Source of the DNA: Methylocapsa sp.
GTDB taxonomy: Bacteria; Pseudomonadota; Alphaproteobacteria; Rhizobiales; Beijerinckiaceae
Direction of reading: 5' to 3'
NCBI GenBank assembly: GCA_017353815.1
Contig: JAFMSB010000003.1
Coordinates: 1-18,710 of the forward strand
DNA length: 18,710 bases
The notes under the pieces were generated by a model. The model ran no database searches. It was not told the DNA's origin and worked only from the letters and a program-made list of their open reading frames with translations. The position numbers and the translations under genes were made by a program. Position 1 is the stretch's first letter. Each line of letters begins with the position of its first letter. Of this stretch, positions 1 through 10,554 are shown piece by piece.

Positions 1-2967
1 GTGCACCGCGCGTTCGGCACCGCCCGGTCCTTCGATCACAATCGCAACATTGCGCGCCATGATCATGAGGTCGCCCTCGCTGTTGCGCGCGACATTCCGG
101 TTGCGAATCCGCACGACGCCGTCGAAACTGGATTCGATGAAGGATTGATCGGCGATTTGCGCCGCCCCGCCGATATGGAAGGTGCGCATCGTGAGCTGAG
201 TCCCGGGCTCGCCGATCGATTGGGCAGCGATTACGCCCACGGCCTCACCCATGTTGACCGGTGTCCCGCGGGCCAAATCCCGCCCATAGCATTTGCAGCA
301 GACTCCATTCTTGGCCTCGCAGGTCAAAACGGAGCGAATCTTGATTTCCTGGATTCCGGCGGCGTTGATCCGCTCGATATGCATCTCCTCAATCATCTCG
401 CCGGCCGCAACGATAACTTTGCCGTCGCCATCCCGCAGATCCTCGGCTGCCGTGCGGCCAAGGATGCGCGCGACGAGCGAAGCAACGACCTGACCAGCGT
501 CGATTATCGCGCGCATGCGGATTCCGCTTTTGGATCCGCAATCCCTCTCGGTGATGATCGAATCCTGGGCGACGTCAACGAGCCGGCGCGTTAAATAACC
601 CGAGTTCGCGGTCTTCAAGGCGGTATCGGCGAGGCCCTTGCGCGCGCCATGGGTCGAGTTGAAATACTCGAGGACGCTCAGTCCTTCCTTGAAATTTGAT
701 ATGATTGGGCTCTCGATAATTTCGCCCGAGGGCTTGGCCATGAGCCCGCGCATCGCGGCAAGCTGCTTCATCTGCGTCGGCGATCCGCGCGCGCCCGAAT
801 GCGACATCATGTAAATCGAATTCAAGGGCTTGTCGCGGCCGCTTGCGTCCTTCTGGACCGTCGAGATTCGCGACATCATCTCCTCGGCAAGCTTATCCGA
901 GCATTTGGCCCAGGCATCGACGACTTTGTTGTATTTTTCCCCTTGGGTGATGTAGCCGTCGTTGTATTGCTGCTCATATTCCTTGGCAAGCGCGCTCGTC
1001 TCGGCGATAATGCGCGGCTTCGACTCCGGCACGACCATGTCGTCTTTGCCGAAGGAAATTCCCGCCTTGAAGGCTTCCTGGAAGCCCAAAGCCATTATCC
1101 GGTCGCAGAAGATGACCGTTTCCTTCTGCCCGCAATTGCGGTAGACGATATCGATCATGCTGGAGATTTCTTTTTTCGTCATAAGCTTGTTTACGACGTC
1201 GAAAGGGATCTTTTCGCTGCGCGGCAGAAGCTGGCCCAGCATCATCCGTCCTGGCGTGGTCTCATAAATTTTCGCCACACGTTTGCCATTGGCATCATAT
1301 CCCCACGCCCTGCCCTTGATACGGCTGTGCAGGGTAACGACCTTGGCATGCAAAGCGTGATCGATTTCTCCCATGCTCGCAAACAGCATGCCCTGTCCCG
1401 GCTCGCCATCGCGCATCATGGAAAGGTAGTAGAGGCCAAGCACGATATCTTGCGATGGCACAATAATCGGCTGGCCATTGGCCGGGTGCAGGATGTTATT
1501 CGTCGACATCATGAGCACCCGCGCTTCGAGCTGCGCCTCGATAGAGAGCGGCACATGGACCGCCATCTGGTCGCCGTCGAAATCAGCGTTGAACGCGGCG
1601 CAGACGAGCGGATGCAGCTGAATGGCCTTGCCCTCAATCAATTTGGGTTCGAACGCCTGAACGCCAAGGCGGTGGAGCGTCGGCGCCCTGTTCAACAGGA
1701 CCGGATGCTCGCGGATCACCTCGTCGAGAATATCCCAGACCTCGGGCTTTTCCTTCTCGACAAGCTTCTTGGCTTGCTTGACGGTTGCCGAAAGGCCTTT
1801 CGCATCGAGCCGCGAATAAATAAAGGGCTTGAAGAGCTCAAGCGCCATCTTTTTCGGCAGGCCGCATTGATGCAATTTGAGATCGGGCCCCACCACGATG
1901 ACTGAACGGCCGGAATAGTCGACTCGCTTGCCAAGCAGATTCTGCCGGAACCGGCCCTGCTTTCCCTTGAGCATATCGGCGAGCGATTTGAGCGGCCTCT
2001 TGTTGGCGCCGGTGATGACTCGGCCGCGCCGTCCGTTGTCGAAGAGCGCGTCGACCGCCTCCTGCAGCATGCGCTTCTCGTTGCGCACGATGATATCGGG
2101 CGCGCGCAGCTCGATGAGCCGCTTCAGCCGGTTGTTGCGGTTGATCACGCGCCGGTAGAGGTCATTGAGGTCGGAGGTGGCAAACCGGCCCGCATCGAGC
2201 GGAACGAGTGGCCGAAGGTCCGGCGGGATGACCGGGATCTCGGTCAGCACCATCCATTCGGGCTTGTTGCCCGAATGCAGGAAGGCCTCAATGACCTTCA
2301 GCCTTTTGGCGAGCTTCTTCGGCTTAAGTTCCGATGTCGACTCGGCGATCTCCGTCTTAAGAGCCCCGGCAATCCTGGGCAAATCCATTGCGCGCAGCAT
2401 CTCGCGCACGGCTTCAGCGCCAATAAGTGCGGTGAAGGCGTCTTGGCCATACTCGTCCTGCGCGCGGAGGTAGTCATCCTCGGACAGAAGCTGGCGCTCC
2501 TTGAGCGGGGTCAGGCCCGGATCGAGCACGATATAGGATTCGAAATAAAGAATTCGCTCGATGTCCTTGAGCGTCATATCGAGCAGCAAGCCGATGCGCG
2601 AAGGCAGCGACTTCAAAAACCAGATATGCGCAACCGGCGCGGCGAGCGAGATGTGCCCCATGCGCTCGCGGCGGACACGGGAGAGCGTAACCTCGACGCC
2701 GCATTTCTCGCAGATGACGCCCTTGTATTTCATCCGCTTGTATTTTCCGCACAAGCACTCATAGTCCTTGATCGGGCCAAAGATGCGGGCGCAAAACAGG
2801 CCATCCCTCTCGGGCTTGAATGTGCGGTAGTTGATCGTCTCAGGCTTCTTAATTTCGCCGTACGACCAAGACAGAATCTTTTCTGGGCTTGCGATGGAAA
2901 TCTGGATCTGATCGAACGCCTGAGCCGGTGCCACGGGGCTGAAGAGATTCATGACTTCTTGATTCAT
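1..2967 (-). CDS. rpoC: RNA polymerase subunit beta' (partial, 3' end outside window)
   Basis: Largest catalytic subunit of RNA polymerase. The frame is open from the ATG at 2967 to the window edge, giving 989 of about 1400 codons, so the C-terminus is missing because of the window and not because of a lesion. Visible landmarks: the N-terminal zinc site (C71, C73, C86, C89), the metal-binding motif NADFDGDQM at residues 460-468 with catalytic D462, D464 and D466 (bases 1564..1590), the second zinc site C810, C883, C890, C893, and the trigger-loop region starting FHIGGAA at residue 930. All spacings match Escherichia coli RpoC closely. The start is supported by an AGGAG sequence about 6 bases upstream. 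It lies 109 bp downstream of rpoB, presumably cotranscribed. Product certain; the end cannot be assessed. Confidence 0.98.
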   Translation of the reverse strand, partial: MNQEVMNLFSPVAPAQAFDQIQISIASPEKILSWSYGEIKKPETINYRTFKPERDGLFCARIFGPIKDYECLCGKYKRMKYKGVICEKCGVEVTLSRVRRERMGHISLAAPVAHIWFLKSLPSRIGLLLDMTLKDIERILYFESYIVLDPGLTPLKERQLLSEDDYLRAQDEYGQDAFTALIGAEAVREMLRAMDLPRIAGALKTEIAESTSELKPKKLAKRLKVIEAFLHSGNKPEWMVLTEIPVIPPDLRPLVPLDAGRFATSDLNDLYRRVINRNNRLKRLIELRAPDIIVRNEKRMLQEAVDALFDNGRRGRVITGANKRPLKSLADMLKGKQGRFRQNLLGKRVDYSGRSVIVVGPDLKLHQCGLPKKMALELFKPFIYSRLDAKGLSATVKQAKKLVEKEKPEVWDILDEVIREHPVLLNRAPTLHRLGVQAFEPKLIEGKAIQLHPLVCAAFNADFDGDQMAVHVPLSIEAQLEARVLMMSTNNILHPANGQPIIVPSQDIVLGLYYLSMMRDGEPGQGMLFASMGEIDHALHAKVVTLHSRIKGRAWGYDANGKRVAKIYETTPGRMMLGQLLPRSEKIPFDVVNKLMTKKEISSMIDIVYRNCGQKETVIFCDRIMALGFQEAFKAGISFGKDDMVVPESKPRIIAETSALAKEYEQQYNDGYITQGEKYNKVVDAWAKCSDKLAEEMMSRISTVQKDASGRDKPLNSIYMMSHSGARGSPTQMKQLAAMRGLMAKPSGEIIESPIISNFKEGLSVLEYFNSTHGARKGLADTALKTANSGYLTRRLVDVAQDSIITERDCGSKSGIRMRAIIDAGQVVASLVARILGRTAAEDLRDGDGKVIVAAGEMIEEMHIERINAAGIQEIKIRSVLTCEAKNGVCCKCYGRDLARGTPVNMGEAVGVIAAQSIGEPGTQLTMRTFHIGGAAQIADQSFIESSFDGVVRIRNRNVARNSEGDLMIMARNVAIVIEGPGGAERAVH

Positions 2968-3076
2968 TGCAGTCTCCTGATCCTAGGCCGCGCGCGCCAC
3001 CGCGGGCTTGCCGCCAGAAATATAGATCGCGATTCGTGAGCTCGCGCCTTTGCGCACCCAAGCCGAAGCCACGCGC

Positions 3077-6000
3077 CTATTCGGCCGCCTCGGACGCGGG
3101 CAATTGAGGATGCGGGCGCGCCGCTTGGCTGAGTTCAACATTCAAGCAAAGCGACCGCATCTCCTTGACCAGCACATTAAAGCTTTCCGGAATGCCGGAC
3201 TCAAACGCATCATCGCCGCGCACGATCGATTCATAAACCTTGGTCCGGCCGGCGACGTCGTCGGATTTCACCGTTAGCATTTCCTGCAGCGTGTAGGCGG
3301 CGCCATAGGCCTCGAGTGCCCAAACCTCCATCTCGCCAAAGCGCTGGCCGCCGAATTGCGCCTTCCCGCCGAGAGGCTGCTGGGTGACAAGGCTATAAGG
3401 CCCAATCGAGCGCGCATGTATTTTATCGTCCACAAGATGATGCAGTTTCATCATGTAGATGTAGCCAACGGTAACCTTTCGGTCGAATGCTTCTCCCGTG
3501 CGGCCGTCGTAAAGCGTGACTTGACCTGAGTTATCGATCCCCGCGCGCTCCAGCATATCGACAATGTCCCGCTCGCGCGCCCCGTCGAACACCGGAGTGG
3601 CGACAGGCACGCCGCGGCGCAGATTTTCGCCAAGCTCGGCGACAGCGTCGTCGCCAAGCGTATCGACCTCCGCGTTTCCATCGTAGATTTCGCCGAGCTT
3701 GGCGCGCAAGGGCTTGATGTTCTTATCCCGGAAATAAGCATTCACGGCCTCGCCCACCTGCTTGCCGAGACCGGCGCAGGCCCAACCGAGATGGGTTTCG
3801 AGAATCTGCCCGACATTCATGCGCGAGGGCACGCCGAGCGGATTCAAGACGATATCAACCGGCTGTCCGTCGGCGAGAAAGGGCATGTCTTCCTGCGGCA
3901 CAATCTTGGAGACGACGCCCTTATTGCCATGCCGCCCGGCCATTTTATCGCCCGGCTGGATCTTCCGCTTGACGGCAATGAACACCTTGACCTGCTTCAT
4001 AACACCGGGCGGAAGCTCGTCCCCGCGCTGCAGCTTTTCAACTTTGTCGAGAAAACGCGCCTCGAGTCCCTTCTTCGCCTCGTCATATTGCCTGCGCATG
4101 GCTTCGAGTTCGGCCATCGTCCGTTCGCTGTCAACGGCAAACATCCACCATTGCGATCGCGGATATTCCGCGACAACCGCCTTGGCCAGAACGGTGTCGC
4201 GCCTAAACCCTTTCGGCCCGGCAATTCCCGTTTGGCCGTCAAGTATCTCCATCAGCCGGGCATAAATGTTGCGGTCGAGAATCGCGAGCTCATCGTCGCG
4301 GTCCTTGGCGAGGCGCTCGATTTCTTCCCGTTCAATTGCCTGGGCGCGCTCATCCTTTTCGACGCCATGCCGGTTGAAAACCCGCACTTCCACGACCGTG
4401 CCCTGAACTCCCGGCGGAACGCGCAAGGAAGTGTCGCGGACGTCGGATGCCTTTTCGCCGAAAATCGCGCGCAGCAGCTTTTCCTCCGGAGTCATCGGGC
4501 TTTCGCCTTTCGGCGTGATCTTTCCGACTAGAATGTCGCCCGCCTGCACCTCGGCACCGATATAGACAATGCCTGCCTCGTCGAGATTTTTCAGAACCTC
4601 CTCCGAGACATTCGGGATGTCGCGCGTGATTTCTTCGGGGCCAAGCTTGGTATCGCGCGCGCTCACCTCGAATTCGTCGATATGGATCGAGGTGAAGACA
4701 TCGTCACGGACGATTCGCTCGTTAAGCAAGATCGAGTCTTCGAAATTATAGCCGTTCCACGGCATAAAGGCGACGAGCACATTACGCCCTAGCGCGAGAT
4801 CTCCGAGATCCGTCGATGGCCCATCCGCGATGATGTCGCCTTTTCGAACCACGTCGCCGACGCGCACAAGCGGCTTTTGGTTGATGCAGGTCGATTGATT
4901 CGAACGCTGGAATTTCATCATCCGGTAGATATCGACGCCTGGCTTGCCGGCTTCGGTTTCCTCGCTGGCCCGGACGACAATGCGTGTTGCATCCACTTGG
5001 TCGACGATGCCGGTCCGGCGCGCGACAATCGCGGCGCCCGAATCGCGCGCGACGACCGCTTCCATGCCCGTCCCGACGAGCGGCGCGTCCGACCGGACGA
5101 GCGGGACGGCCTGCCGCTGCATGTTGGAGCCCATGAGGGCGCGGTTGGCATCGTCATTTTCAAGAAAGGGAATAAGCGCGGCGGCTACGGAGACGAGCTG
5201 CTTCGGCGAGACATCCATGAAATCCACGCGCTCGCGCGGGACCATCACGACGTCACCAGCATGGCGGCACACCACCAGATCCTCGGTCAGCATATTCTTC
5301 TCATCTACGGGTGCATTGGCCTGCGCCACGTTGTACTTTGCCTCTTCCATCGCCGATAAATAGACGACCTCCCCCGCGACATGGCTATCCTTGATGCGGC
5401 GGTAAGGCGTCTCGATAAACCCGTATTTGTTGACCCGCGCAAAGGTCGCAAGCGAATTGATGAGACCGATATTCGGGCCTTCGGGAGTCTCGATGGGGCA
5501 AATCCGCCCGTAGTGGGTGGGATGCACGTCCCGCACCTCGAATCCGGCCCGCTCGCGGGTCAGCCCCCCAGGGCCAAGCGCCGATAGCCGGCGCTTGTGA
5601 GTAATTTCCGATAGCGGGTTTGTCTGGTCCATGAACTGCGACAATTGCGATGAGCCGAAGAACTCGCGCACCGCGGCGGCGGCCGGCTTGGCGTTGATTA
5701 AGTCTTGCGGCATTACCGTGTCGATATCGACCGATGACATGCGCTCCCTGATCGCCCGCTCCATTCGCAGCAAGCCGACCCGGTACTGATTTTCCATGAG
5801 CTCGCCAACGGAGCGAACACGGCGGTTGCCGAGATGGTCGATGTCATCGATCTCGCCCCTTCCATCGCGCAGATCGACGAGCGCCCGCATGACCGCGACA
5901 ATATCTTCCTTGCGCAAGGTGCGCATCGTATCAGGAGCATCGAGATCAAGTCGCATGTTCATCTTCACGCGGCCGACGGCGGAGAGATCATAGCGCTCGG

Positions 6001-7210
6001 CATCGAAAAACAGCGAATGGAACATGGCCTCGGCCGTCTCGATGGTCGGCGGCTCCCCGGGCCGCATGACGCGGTAGATATCGAATAAGGCATCCTCGCG
6101 AGTCCTGTTCTTGTCGACCGCGAGCGTGTTGCGGATGTAAGGGCCGACGTTGACGTGATCAATGTCGAGCACGGGCAGTTCGGTGAAACCCAATTTCGTC
6201 AAATGGTCGAGCGATTTGGGGGTGATTTCATCACCCGCTTCGGCAAAAATTTCGCCGGTCGAAGCGTCGTAGAGATCGGCTGCGATGTACTGACCGCAGA
6301 GATCCTCGTCCTGCGCCCGGAGGAACCTGACACCTCTTTCCACAAGCAGGCGCGCCGTGCGCCCGGTGAGTTTTTTACCGCCTTCCAGCGCGAGCTCGCC
6401 CGTGTCGGCGTCATAGAGATCGACCGCAGCTTTCATCCCCTTCATGCGATCCGGATCAAACGGCAGGCGCCAGCCTTCGCCATCCTTCGCATAGACAATC
6501 GAATTGTAGAACAGAGAGAGAATTTCTTCGCCGTCCATCCCAAGCGCATATAGAAGCGACGTCGCGGGGATCTTCCGGCGCCGGTCGATGCGCGCGTAAA
6601 TGACATCCTTGGCGTCAAATTCAATATCGAGCCAGGAGCCACGATAGGGAATGATTCGCGCCGCAAACAAAAGCTTGCCGGAGGAATGGCTCTTGCCCTT
6701 GTCATGGTCGAAAAAGACGCCCGGCGAACGGTGCATCTGCGATACGACGACTCTCTCGGTCCCGTTGACGATGAAGGTGCCATTCATCGTCATCAAGGGC
6801 ATGTCGCCCATATAGACATCCTGCTCCTTGATGTCTTTGACCGATTTCGCGCCCGTCTCGGGGTCCACGTCGAAGACAATGAGCCGCAAAGTTACCTTAA
6901 GCGGCGCGGCGTACGTCATGCCCCGCTGGCGGCATTCCTCAACGTCATATTTTGGCGGCTCAAATTCATATTTGACGAATTCGAGCAGCGAGGTTCCGGA
7001 AAAGTCGGCAATCGGGAAGACCGACTTAAAGACAGATTGCAATCCCTCGTCGGGCCGCCCGCCCGGCGGCTCCTCAATGAGGAGGAACTGATCATAAGAA
7101 GCTTTTTGGACTTCGATAAGATTGGGCATTGCCGCGATCTCGCGGATATGCCCGAAAAACTTGCGAATGCGCTTGCGGCCAGTAAATGTTTCCGTCAAAA
7201 TTTGAGCCAT
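3077..7210 (-). CDS. rpoB: RNA polymerase subunit beta
   Basis: Second large subunit of RNA polymerase, 1377 residues, usual for alphaproteobacteria. I start it at the ATG at 7210 ([14 protein letters not shown]), because relatives begin MAQ-TFTGRKR and a GAGG sequence lies about 7 bases upstream; the open frame extends six codons further to 7228 without support. The rifampicin-binding cluster is present ([20 protein letters not shown], with D528, H538 and S543 equivalent to E. coli D516, H526 and S531), all in the sensitive wild-type state. The active-site motif [12 protein letters not shown] and the C-terminal region ending in [18 protein letters not shown] are intact. It lies between rplL and rpoC on the same strand, 235 bp after rplL, with hairpins in the gap that may tune its expression relative to the ribosomal genes. 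Confidence 0.99.
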   Translation of the reverse strand: MAQILTETFTGRKRIRKFFGHIREIAAMPNLIEVQKASYDQFLLIEEPPGGRPDEGLQSVFKSVFPIADFSGTSLLEFVKYEFEPPKYDVEECRQRGMTYAAPLKVTLRLIVFDVDPETGAKSVKDIKEQDVYMGDMPLMTMNGTFIVNGTERVVVSQMHRSPGVFFDHDKGKSHSSGKLLFAARIIPYRGSWLDIEFDAKDVIYARIDRRRKIPATSLLYALGMDGEEILSLFYNSIVYAKDGEGWRLPFDPDRMKGMKAAVDLYDADTGELALEGGKKLTGRTARLLVERGVRFLRAQDEDLCGQYIAADLYDASTGEIFAEAGDEITPKSLDHLTKLGFTELPVLDIDHVNVGPYIRNTLAVDKNRTREDALFDIYRVMRPGEPPTIETAEAMFHSLFFDAERYDLSAVGRVKMNMRLDLDAPDTMRTLRKEDIVAVMRALVDLRDGRGEIDDIDHLGNRRVRSVGELMENQYRVGLLRMERAIRERMSSVDIDTVMPQDLINAKPAAAAVREFFGSSQLSQFMDQTNPLSEITHKRRLSALGPGGLTRERAGFEVRDVHPTHYGRICPIETPEGPNIGLINSLATFARVNKYGFIETPYRRIKDSHVAGEVVYLSAMEEAKYNVAQANAPVDEKNMLTEDLVVCRHAGDVVMVPRERVDFMDVSPKQLVSVAAALIPFLENDDANRALMGSNMQRQAVPLVRSDAPLVGTGMEAVVARDSGAAIVARRTGIVDQVDATRIVVRASEETEAGKPGVDIYRMMKFQRSNQSTCINQKPLVRVGDVVRKGDIIADGPSTDLGDLALGRNVLVAFMPWNGYNFEDSILLNERIVRDDVFTSIHIDEFEVSARDTKLGPEEITRDIPNVSEEVLKNLDEAGIVYIGAEVQAGDILVGKITPKGESPMTPEEKLLRAIFGEKASDVRDTSLRVPPGVQGTVVEVRVFNRHGVEKDERAQAIEREEIERLAKDRDDELAILDRNIYARLMEILDGQTGIAGPKGFRRDTVLAKAVVAEYPRSQWWMFAVDSERTMAELEAMRRQYDEAKKGLEARFLDKVEKLQRGDELPPGVMKQVKVFIAVKRKIQPGDKMAGRHGNKGVVSKIVPQEDMPFLADGQPVDIVLNPLGVPSRMNVGQILETHLGWACAGLGKQVGEAVNAYFRDKNIKPLRAKLGEIYDGNAEVDTLGDDAVAELGENLRRGVPVATPVFDGARERDIVDMLERAGIDNSGQVTLYDGRTGEAFDRKVTVGYIYMMKLHHLVDDKIHARSIGPYSLVTQQPLGGKAQFGGQRFGEMEVWALEAYGAAYTLQEMLTVKSDDVAGRTKVYESIVRGDDAFESGIPESFNVLVKEMRSLCLNVELSQAARPHPQLPASEAAE

Positions 7211-7257
7211 ATCGCGCCCTCGCATCAAGATACTGACGGCTGAACAGTTGCGAATGC

Positions 7258-7280
7258 GTGCCTGCCGCTTGCGGAGGCAC
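7258..7280 (-). promoter_or_regulatory. Hairpin in the rplL-rpoB spacer
   Basis: In the transcript, GTGCCT pairs with AGGCAC and an inner CCG pairs with CGG around a 4-base loop, with one bulged C. It lies about 48 bases upstream of the rpoB start. No T-run follows, so it is not a simple terminator. In E. coli the corresponding spacer holds a partial terminator and an RNase III processing site; a similar role here is inference. Confidence 0.4.
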
Positions 7281-7331
7281 TCGAGTTCGCTGCTAACTCA
7301 AATTATCGCAGGATGCCGGCCGCTGGGTGCA

Positions 7332-7346
7332 GCCGGACTCTCCGGC
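7332..7346 (-). other. Second hairpin in the rplL-rpoB spacer
   Basis: A perfect 6-bp stem, GCCGGA with TCCGGC, closes a 3-base loop in the GC-rich middle of the 235-bp spacer. No T-run follows on the minus strand. It might be part of an attenuator or processing structure with the hairpin at 7258..7280, but in such GC-rich DNA a short stem can arise by chance. Confidence 0.25.
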
Positions 7347-7445
7347 GCGCCTATCCCGCCGTGCCTGCTTTTGGCCCACCGCCTAAGCTAAACCCCGGCC
7401 GCAGCTCAGCCCCGCCACGCCCGGCACCGCTCTCAAAATAAAGAC

Positions 7446-7826
7446 TCACTTAAACTCCACCTTCGCACCTGCTTTCTCCAGCGCTGCTTTGACTTTTTCT
7501 GCCTCCTCCTTGGAAACGCCTTCCTTCACCGGCTTGGGCGCGGACTCGACGAGGTCCTTGGCCTCTTTTAGGCCAAGGCCGGTAACCGCGCGCACCTCTT
7601 TGATAACCTCAATTTTCTTCTCGCCAACAGCAGCAAGGATGACGGTGAATTCCGTTTGCTCCTCCACGGGCGCTGCGGCCACAGGGCTGGCCGCGGGGCC
7701 ACCGGCGACGGCAACGGCCGCGGCAGCCGAGACGCCCCATTTTTCCTCAAGGAGTTTTGCGAGCTCCGCGGCCTCGAGCACAGTCAGGCTCGATAAATCG
7801 TCGACGATCTTTTCCAGATTGGCCAT
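7446..7826 (-). CDS. rplL: 50S ribosomal protein L7/L12
   Basis: Acidic stalk protein of the large ribosomal subunit, 126 residues, the usual length. It binds L10 as dimers and recruits translational GTPases. The N-terminal dimerisation domain (about residues 1-32) is followed by an alanine/glycine/proline-rich hinge (about 33-58) and the globular C-terminal domain with the conserved run [12 protein letters not shown] and the end KAGAKVEFK. The ATG at 7826 has AGAGGAAC upstream. It follows rplJ after 63 bp in the same transcript, as in most bacteria. Nothing unusual. Confidence 0.99.
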   Translation of the reverse strand: MANLEKIVDDLSSLTVLEAAELAKLLEEKWGVSAAAAVAVAGGPAASPVAAAPVEEQTEFTVILAAVGEKKIEVIKEVRAVTGLGLKEAKDLVESAPKPVKEGVSKEEAEKVKAALEKAGAKVEFK

Positions 7827-7889
7827 TTTCAGTTCCTCTGATTGTTCCTTTGACTGGCTCGGTAAAACACCCGGGGGCGGATAGGCCGG

Positions 7890-8405
7890 TCAGCCTGCCG
7901 CTTTTTCAGCATGGGCAGCAACCACTCGTGCGAGCTTCGATGCGGGGGCCGCCGTCAGCTGGGCAAGCTTGGAGGCGGGCGCCTGGATTAGCCCGATGAG
8001 CTTCGCACGCAATTCATCCAAAGATGGCAAAGTCGCGAGCGCGCGAACCGCATCGGCGCTCAGCACAGTCATTCCCATTGCGCCGCCCAGGATGACGAGC
8101 TTATCGTTGTCCTTGGCAAAACCCGCGGCAACCTTCGGCGCAGCGATGGGATCGTTCGAATAAGCGATTAGCGTAGGGCCACGCATAAGAGCGGAAATTG
8201 GAGCAGCACCAGTTCCTTGGACTGCAATCTTGACAAGCCGGTTCTTAACGACTCGCACCGATGCGCCCGTGGCCCGCATCCGCTTGCGCAGCTCCTGCAT
8301 TTGCGCAACATTAAGTCCGGAATAATGCGCGACGACCACCACCTGCGCACTCCTGAAAACATCCATCATGGATTCAACACAAAGTTTCTTCCCCGCCCGG
8401 TCCAA
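7890..8405 (-). CDS. rplJ: 50S ribosomal protein L10
   Basis: Base of the ribosomal stalk: it binds 23S rRNA and carries L7/L12 dimers on its C-terminal helix. It has 171 residues, typical for alphaproteobacteria. The sequence begins MDRAGKKLC, matching the MDRA start of relatives, and contains [10 protein letters not shown] and VVKNRL as expected. The start codon is TTG at 8405; a strong AGGAAGGAGG sequence 7 bases upstream supports it, and the first internal ATG would remove the conserved N-terminus. L10, alone or with L12, commonly represses its own operon by binding the mRNA leader; the long structured leader here fits this (inference). Confidence 0.97.
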   Translation of the reverse strand: MDRAGKKLCVESMMDVFRSAQVVVVAHYSGLNVAQMQELRKRMRATGASVRVVKNRLVKIAVQGTGAAPISALMRGPTLIAYSNDPIAAPKVAAGFAKDNDKLVILGGAMGMTVLSADAVRALATLPSLDELRAKLIGLIQAPASKLAQLTAAPASKLARVVAAHAEKAAG

Positions 8406-8441
8406 AGTGCGCCTCCTTCCTATGCCGCCTTGCGGCCGTCA

Positions 8442-8461
8442 CCAGATTCCCGCAAATCTGG
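8442..8461 (-). other. Leader hairpin close to the rplJ start
   Basis: A perfect 7-bp stem, CCAGATT with AATCTGG, has a 6-base loop and ends about 36 bases before the rplJ start codon. The position would allow it to affect ribosome access or serve as part of an L10-binding fold; this role is inferred. Confidence 0.4.
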
Positions 8462-8599
8462 ACCCGGCGGGTGGCCAGGCAAATAAAATTATCCCTCAGG
8501 GCCGCCAGGGTTTGCCGCAGCAAAGGCGGCAATCATTAGGTAGAAATCGGGGTCGACCAAAAAGCTTGTCCCTCCCACGGGAGCGCTCAGACACGACAT

Positions 8600-8638
8600 G
8601 GCCAGGCAGGAGGGGCGGTGTTCGCCCCTCCTCTGGCC
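8600..8638 (-). other. Long hairpin in the rplJ leader
   Basis: A 10-bp perfect stem (AGGAGGGGCG with its complement) around a 5-base loop is extended by six more pairs (GGCCAG with CTGGCC) past a 2-base bulge. It is the strongest secondary structure in the gap. No T-run follows on either strand, so it does not look like a simple terminator. It may be a scaffold stem of the leader RNA or a processing site. Confidence 0.5.
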
Positions 8639-8681
8639 GTACAAACCGCGCTTGCAGAAGCCCTCGCAAAATTTTCATGGA

Positions 8682-8710
8682 TGCGGGCAGGCATCTCCCA
8701 CCTGCCCGCA
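8682..8710 (-). other. 10-bp hairpin near the 5' end of the rplJ leader
   Basis: A perfect 10-bp stem, TGCGGGCAGG with its complement, closes a 9-base loop. On the minus strand a short AAAATTTT run follows about 6 bases later, so it could be a weak terminator for the rplK-rplA transcript. It also starts at the place where a transcript from the promoter candidate at 8717..8745 would begin. Confidence 0.4.
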
Positions 8711-8716
8711 ACGTGC

Positions 8717-8745
8717 TATCTAACCTGAAGGCCCCCCATTGCCAA
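8717..8745 (-). promoter_or_regulatory. Putative promoter for rplJL
   Basis: On the minus strand TTGGCA (8740..8745) is separated by 17 bases from TAGATA (8717..8722). The -35 box matches TTGACA at 5 of 6 positions; the -10 box is weaker. It lies just after the rplA stop codon and about 310 bases upstream of rplJ, like the separate rplJ promoter in E. coli. Predicted by eye only. Confidence 0.4.
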
Positions 8746-8785
8746 GTGGGGAAATTCAAATTTCTTCTACCTTGAACTCCGCAGT

Positions 8786-9481
8786 CTAGATCGCAAGCGT
8801 TGCCGGATCAACCTTCACTCCGGGACCCATTGTCGAGCATATTGCAACCCTTTGAATATAGGTGCCTTTAGCGCCCTGCGGCTTGGCCTTTGAGACCGCC
8901 TCGGCAAAGGCAGCGATATTTTCGGCAAGCTTCTCCTGCGCAAAGGACGCTTTTCCCACACTGCCGTGGACAATGCCCGCCTTTTCGGTGCGGAATTCCA
9001 CCGCGCCGCCTTTCGATGCCTTCACCGCACCCGCGATATCCATGGTCACCGTGCCAACTTTTGGATTGGGCATCAACCCCCTGGGCCCCAAAATCTTGCC
9101 CAATTTGCCGACGAGCGGCATCATGTCCGGGGTAGCGACACAGCGATCGAAGGCAATCGTTCCGCCCTGAACCATTGCCACCAAATCCTCGGCGCCAATG
9201 ACATCCGCTCCGGCCGCCTTTGCCTCATCGGCCTTCGCGCCCCGGGCGAAAACCGCCACGCGCAGCGTCCGGCCCGTCCCGTGGGGAAGATTGACAACGC
9301 CTCGCACCATCTGATCGGCATGTTTGGGATCGACGCCGAGATTCATGGCGATCTCCACGGTTTCATCGAATCGCGCGTTCGCCCTTACTTTCACGAGCTT
9401 TACCGCCTCGGCGACCGGATAAAGCTTGACCCGGTTGATTCCGTCTCGCGCTTTCCGGAGGCGTTTTCCAACATGTCCCAT
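8786..9481 (-). CDS. rplA: 50S ribosomal protein L1
   Basis: Binds 23S rRNA in the L1 stalk and helps release deacylated tRNA; in many bacteria it also represses the rplK-rplA mRNA. It has 231 residues from the ATG at 9481 ([15 protein letters not shown]). The L1 signature appears as [16 protein letters not shown] at residues 131-146, followed by [14 protein letters not shown]. The frame is open to 9529, but those 16 codons overlap rplK and do not resemble L1. Only 4 bases separate the rplK stop from this start, so translation is probably coupled. Confidence 0.98.
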   Translation of the reverse strand: MGHVGKRLRKARDGINRVKLYPVAEAVKLVKVRANARFDETVEIAMNLGVDPKHADQMVRGVVNLPHGTGRTLRVAVFARGAKADEAKAAGADVIGAEDLVAMVQGGTIAFDRCVATPDMMPLVGKLGKILGPRGLMPNPKVGTVTMDIAGAVKASKGGAVEFRTEKAGIVHGSVGKASFAQEKLAENIAAFAEAVSKAKPQGAKGTYIQRVAICSTMGPGVKVDPATLAI

Positions 9482-9485
9482 CGAC

Positions 9486-9914
9486 CTACCCCACCACCTC
9501 GAGCCCCATGGAACGGGCAGAACCCTCAATCATCCGTACCGCCGCATCGACCGATGCGCAATTGAGGTCCGGCAGCTTTTTTTCCGCGATTTCCCGGATC
9601 TGCGCCTGCGAAATCTTACCTACAAAGCCGCGCCCCGCTGTCTTAGCGCCCGTCTCAATCCCTGATGCTTTCTTAAGATAATAAGTGACCGGCGGCAGCC
9701 TCATCTCGAAGCTGAACGACCGGTCCTGATAGGCGGTAATCACAACCGGTATTGGCGTCCCCTTTTCCATCTGCGCCGTGCGCGCATTGAAAGCCTTGCA
9801 AAACTCCATGATGTTCAGGCCACGCTGCCCGAGTGCGGGGCCGATGGGCGGCGACGGGTTTGCCGCCCCGGCCGGCACCTGAAGCTTGACGTAGCCCGTG
9901 ATCTTTTTCGCCAT
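9486..9914 (-). CDS. rplK: 50S ribosomal protein L11
   Basis: Part of the GTPase-associated centre of the large subunit. It has 142 residues, the usual length. The start is the ATG at 9914 ([16 protein letters not shown]), with GGGAG about 7 bases upstream. The proline-rich element [20 protein letters not shown] at residues 20-39 and the C-terminal rRNA-binding domain ending [12 protein letters not shown] are as expected. The open frame continues upstream to 10004 through an alanine/glycine-rich stretch with no ribosome-binding site; I do not count it as protein. It is followed by rplA 4 bases later. Confidence 0.98.
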   Translation of the reverse strand: MAKKITGYVKLQVPAGAANPSPPIGPALGQRGLNIMEFCKAFNARTAQMEKGTPIPVVITAYQDRSFSFEMRLPPVTYYLKKASGIETGAKTAGRGFVGKISQAQIREIAEKKLPDLNCASVDAAVRMIEGSARSMGLEVVG

Positions 9915-10023
9915 GCCTATGCTCCCAAATATTGCCAGCTTTGCTCCGGCGCATGCGGCCGCGGCCCGGCCGCCTGGAGCGGCGGGTGCGGCGCCTCCCG
10001 CCATTATCTATGTTTTGACGCCA

Positions 10024-10554
10024 TTAAACCTTTTCGACTTGCCCATATTCCAACTCGACGGGTGTCGGCCGGCCAAAAATCGAAACTGCTACCTTCACCC
10101 GCGAACGGCCTTCATCGACATCCTCCACAATGCCGCTAAACGAAGCGAATGGGCCATCGGCCACCCGCACCGTTTCGCCAATCTCGAAGGAGACCGAGGC
10201 CTTCGGCCGCTCCACACCTTCTGCGACCTGCCCTTTGATCCGTTCGGCCTCGGTATCCGGGATCGGCATTGGCTTTTTGTCCGCCCCCAAGAAGCCGGTG
10301 ACCTTTGGAGTATTTTTTATGAGGTGATAGACATCGTCGGTGAGGTCACATTTCACCAGGACGTAACCGGGGAAAAATTTCCGCTCGGTATTTATCTTGC
10401 GGCCGCGCCTTATCTCAACGACATGCTCGGTCGGCACGAGAATTTCCTCGAATTTGGCCGAAAGGCCGCGCTGCTCCGCCTGCTCCTTGAGCGATTCGGC
10501 AACTTTCTTTTCGAAGTTCGAGTAGGCGTGGACGATATACCAGCGCATGCTCAT
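10024..10554 (-). CDS. nusG: Transcription termination/antitermination factor NusG
   Basis: Binds elongating RNA polymerase, suppresses pausing, and links to Rho or to the ribosome through its KOW domain. It has 176 residues. The NGN domain begins RWYIVHAYSNFEKKVAESL and contains FFPGYVLVKCDL at about residues 60-71; the KOW domain spans about 126-153 (GETVRVADGPFASFSGIVED). I chose the first ATG (10554); an ATG two codons later is equally possible, and neither has a strong ribosome-binding site. It lies 164 bp downstream of secE and 109 bp upstream of rplK, the usual bacterial order. Confidence 0.98.
   Translation of the reverse strand: MSMRWYIVHAYSNFEKKVAESLKEQAEQRGLSAKFEEILVPTEHVVEIRRGRKINTERKFFPGYVLVKCDLTDDVYHLIKNTPKVTGFLGADKKPMPIPDTEAERIKGQVAEGVERPKASVSFEIGETVRVADGPFASFSGIVEDVDEGRSRVKVAVSIFGRPTPVELEYGQVEKV

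Larger units (their letters stand above)
8406..8716 (-). promoter_or_regulatory. Structured leader of rplJL (possible L10 leader)
   Basis: The 380-bp gap between rplA and rplJ holds no convincing gene. On the minus strand it reads, in order: a promoter candidate, a 10-bp stem at 8682..8710, a long stem at 8600..8638, a short stem-loop near 8573..8585 followed by five T, a GCCGC/GCGGC stem near 8514..8530, a 7-bp stem at 8442..8461, and the ribosome-binding site of rplJ. A long leader upstream of rplJ is the known site of L10-L12 autoregulation. I could not match a specific L10-leader consensus, so that identity is inferred from position. Confidence 0.45.

Noticed and set aside
799..1905. 368-residue plus-strand open frame opposite rpoC, with others at 1..594 and 2275..3039
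   Set aside because: They lie on the opposite strand to the conserved rpoC frame, and their His/Arg/Leu-rich composition is what reverse reading of GC-rich coding sequence gives. No domain is recognisable.
3762..7243. Several plus-strand open frames opposite rpoB (such as 3791..4531 and 6686..7243)
   Set aside because: They are antisense shadows of the continuous rpoB frame, with no ribosome-binding sites or family resemblance.
8368..8775. Open frames on both strands in the rplA-rplJ gap (8368..8775 plus, 8496..8759 minus)
   Set aside because: They run through strong stems, show no family features, and the plus frame overlaps rplJ. The gap looks regulatory.
9915..10004. N-terminal extension of rplK by 30 codons
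   Set aside because: Ala/Gly-rich, no ribosome-binding site, and L11 proteins start at [10 protein letters not shown]; a good site precedes that ATG.
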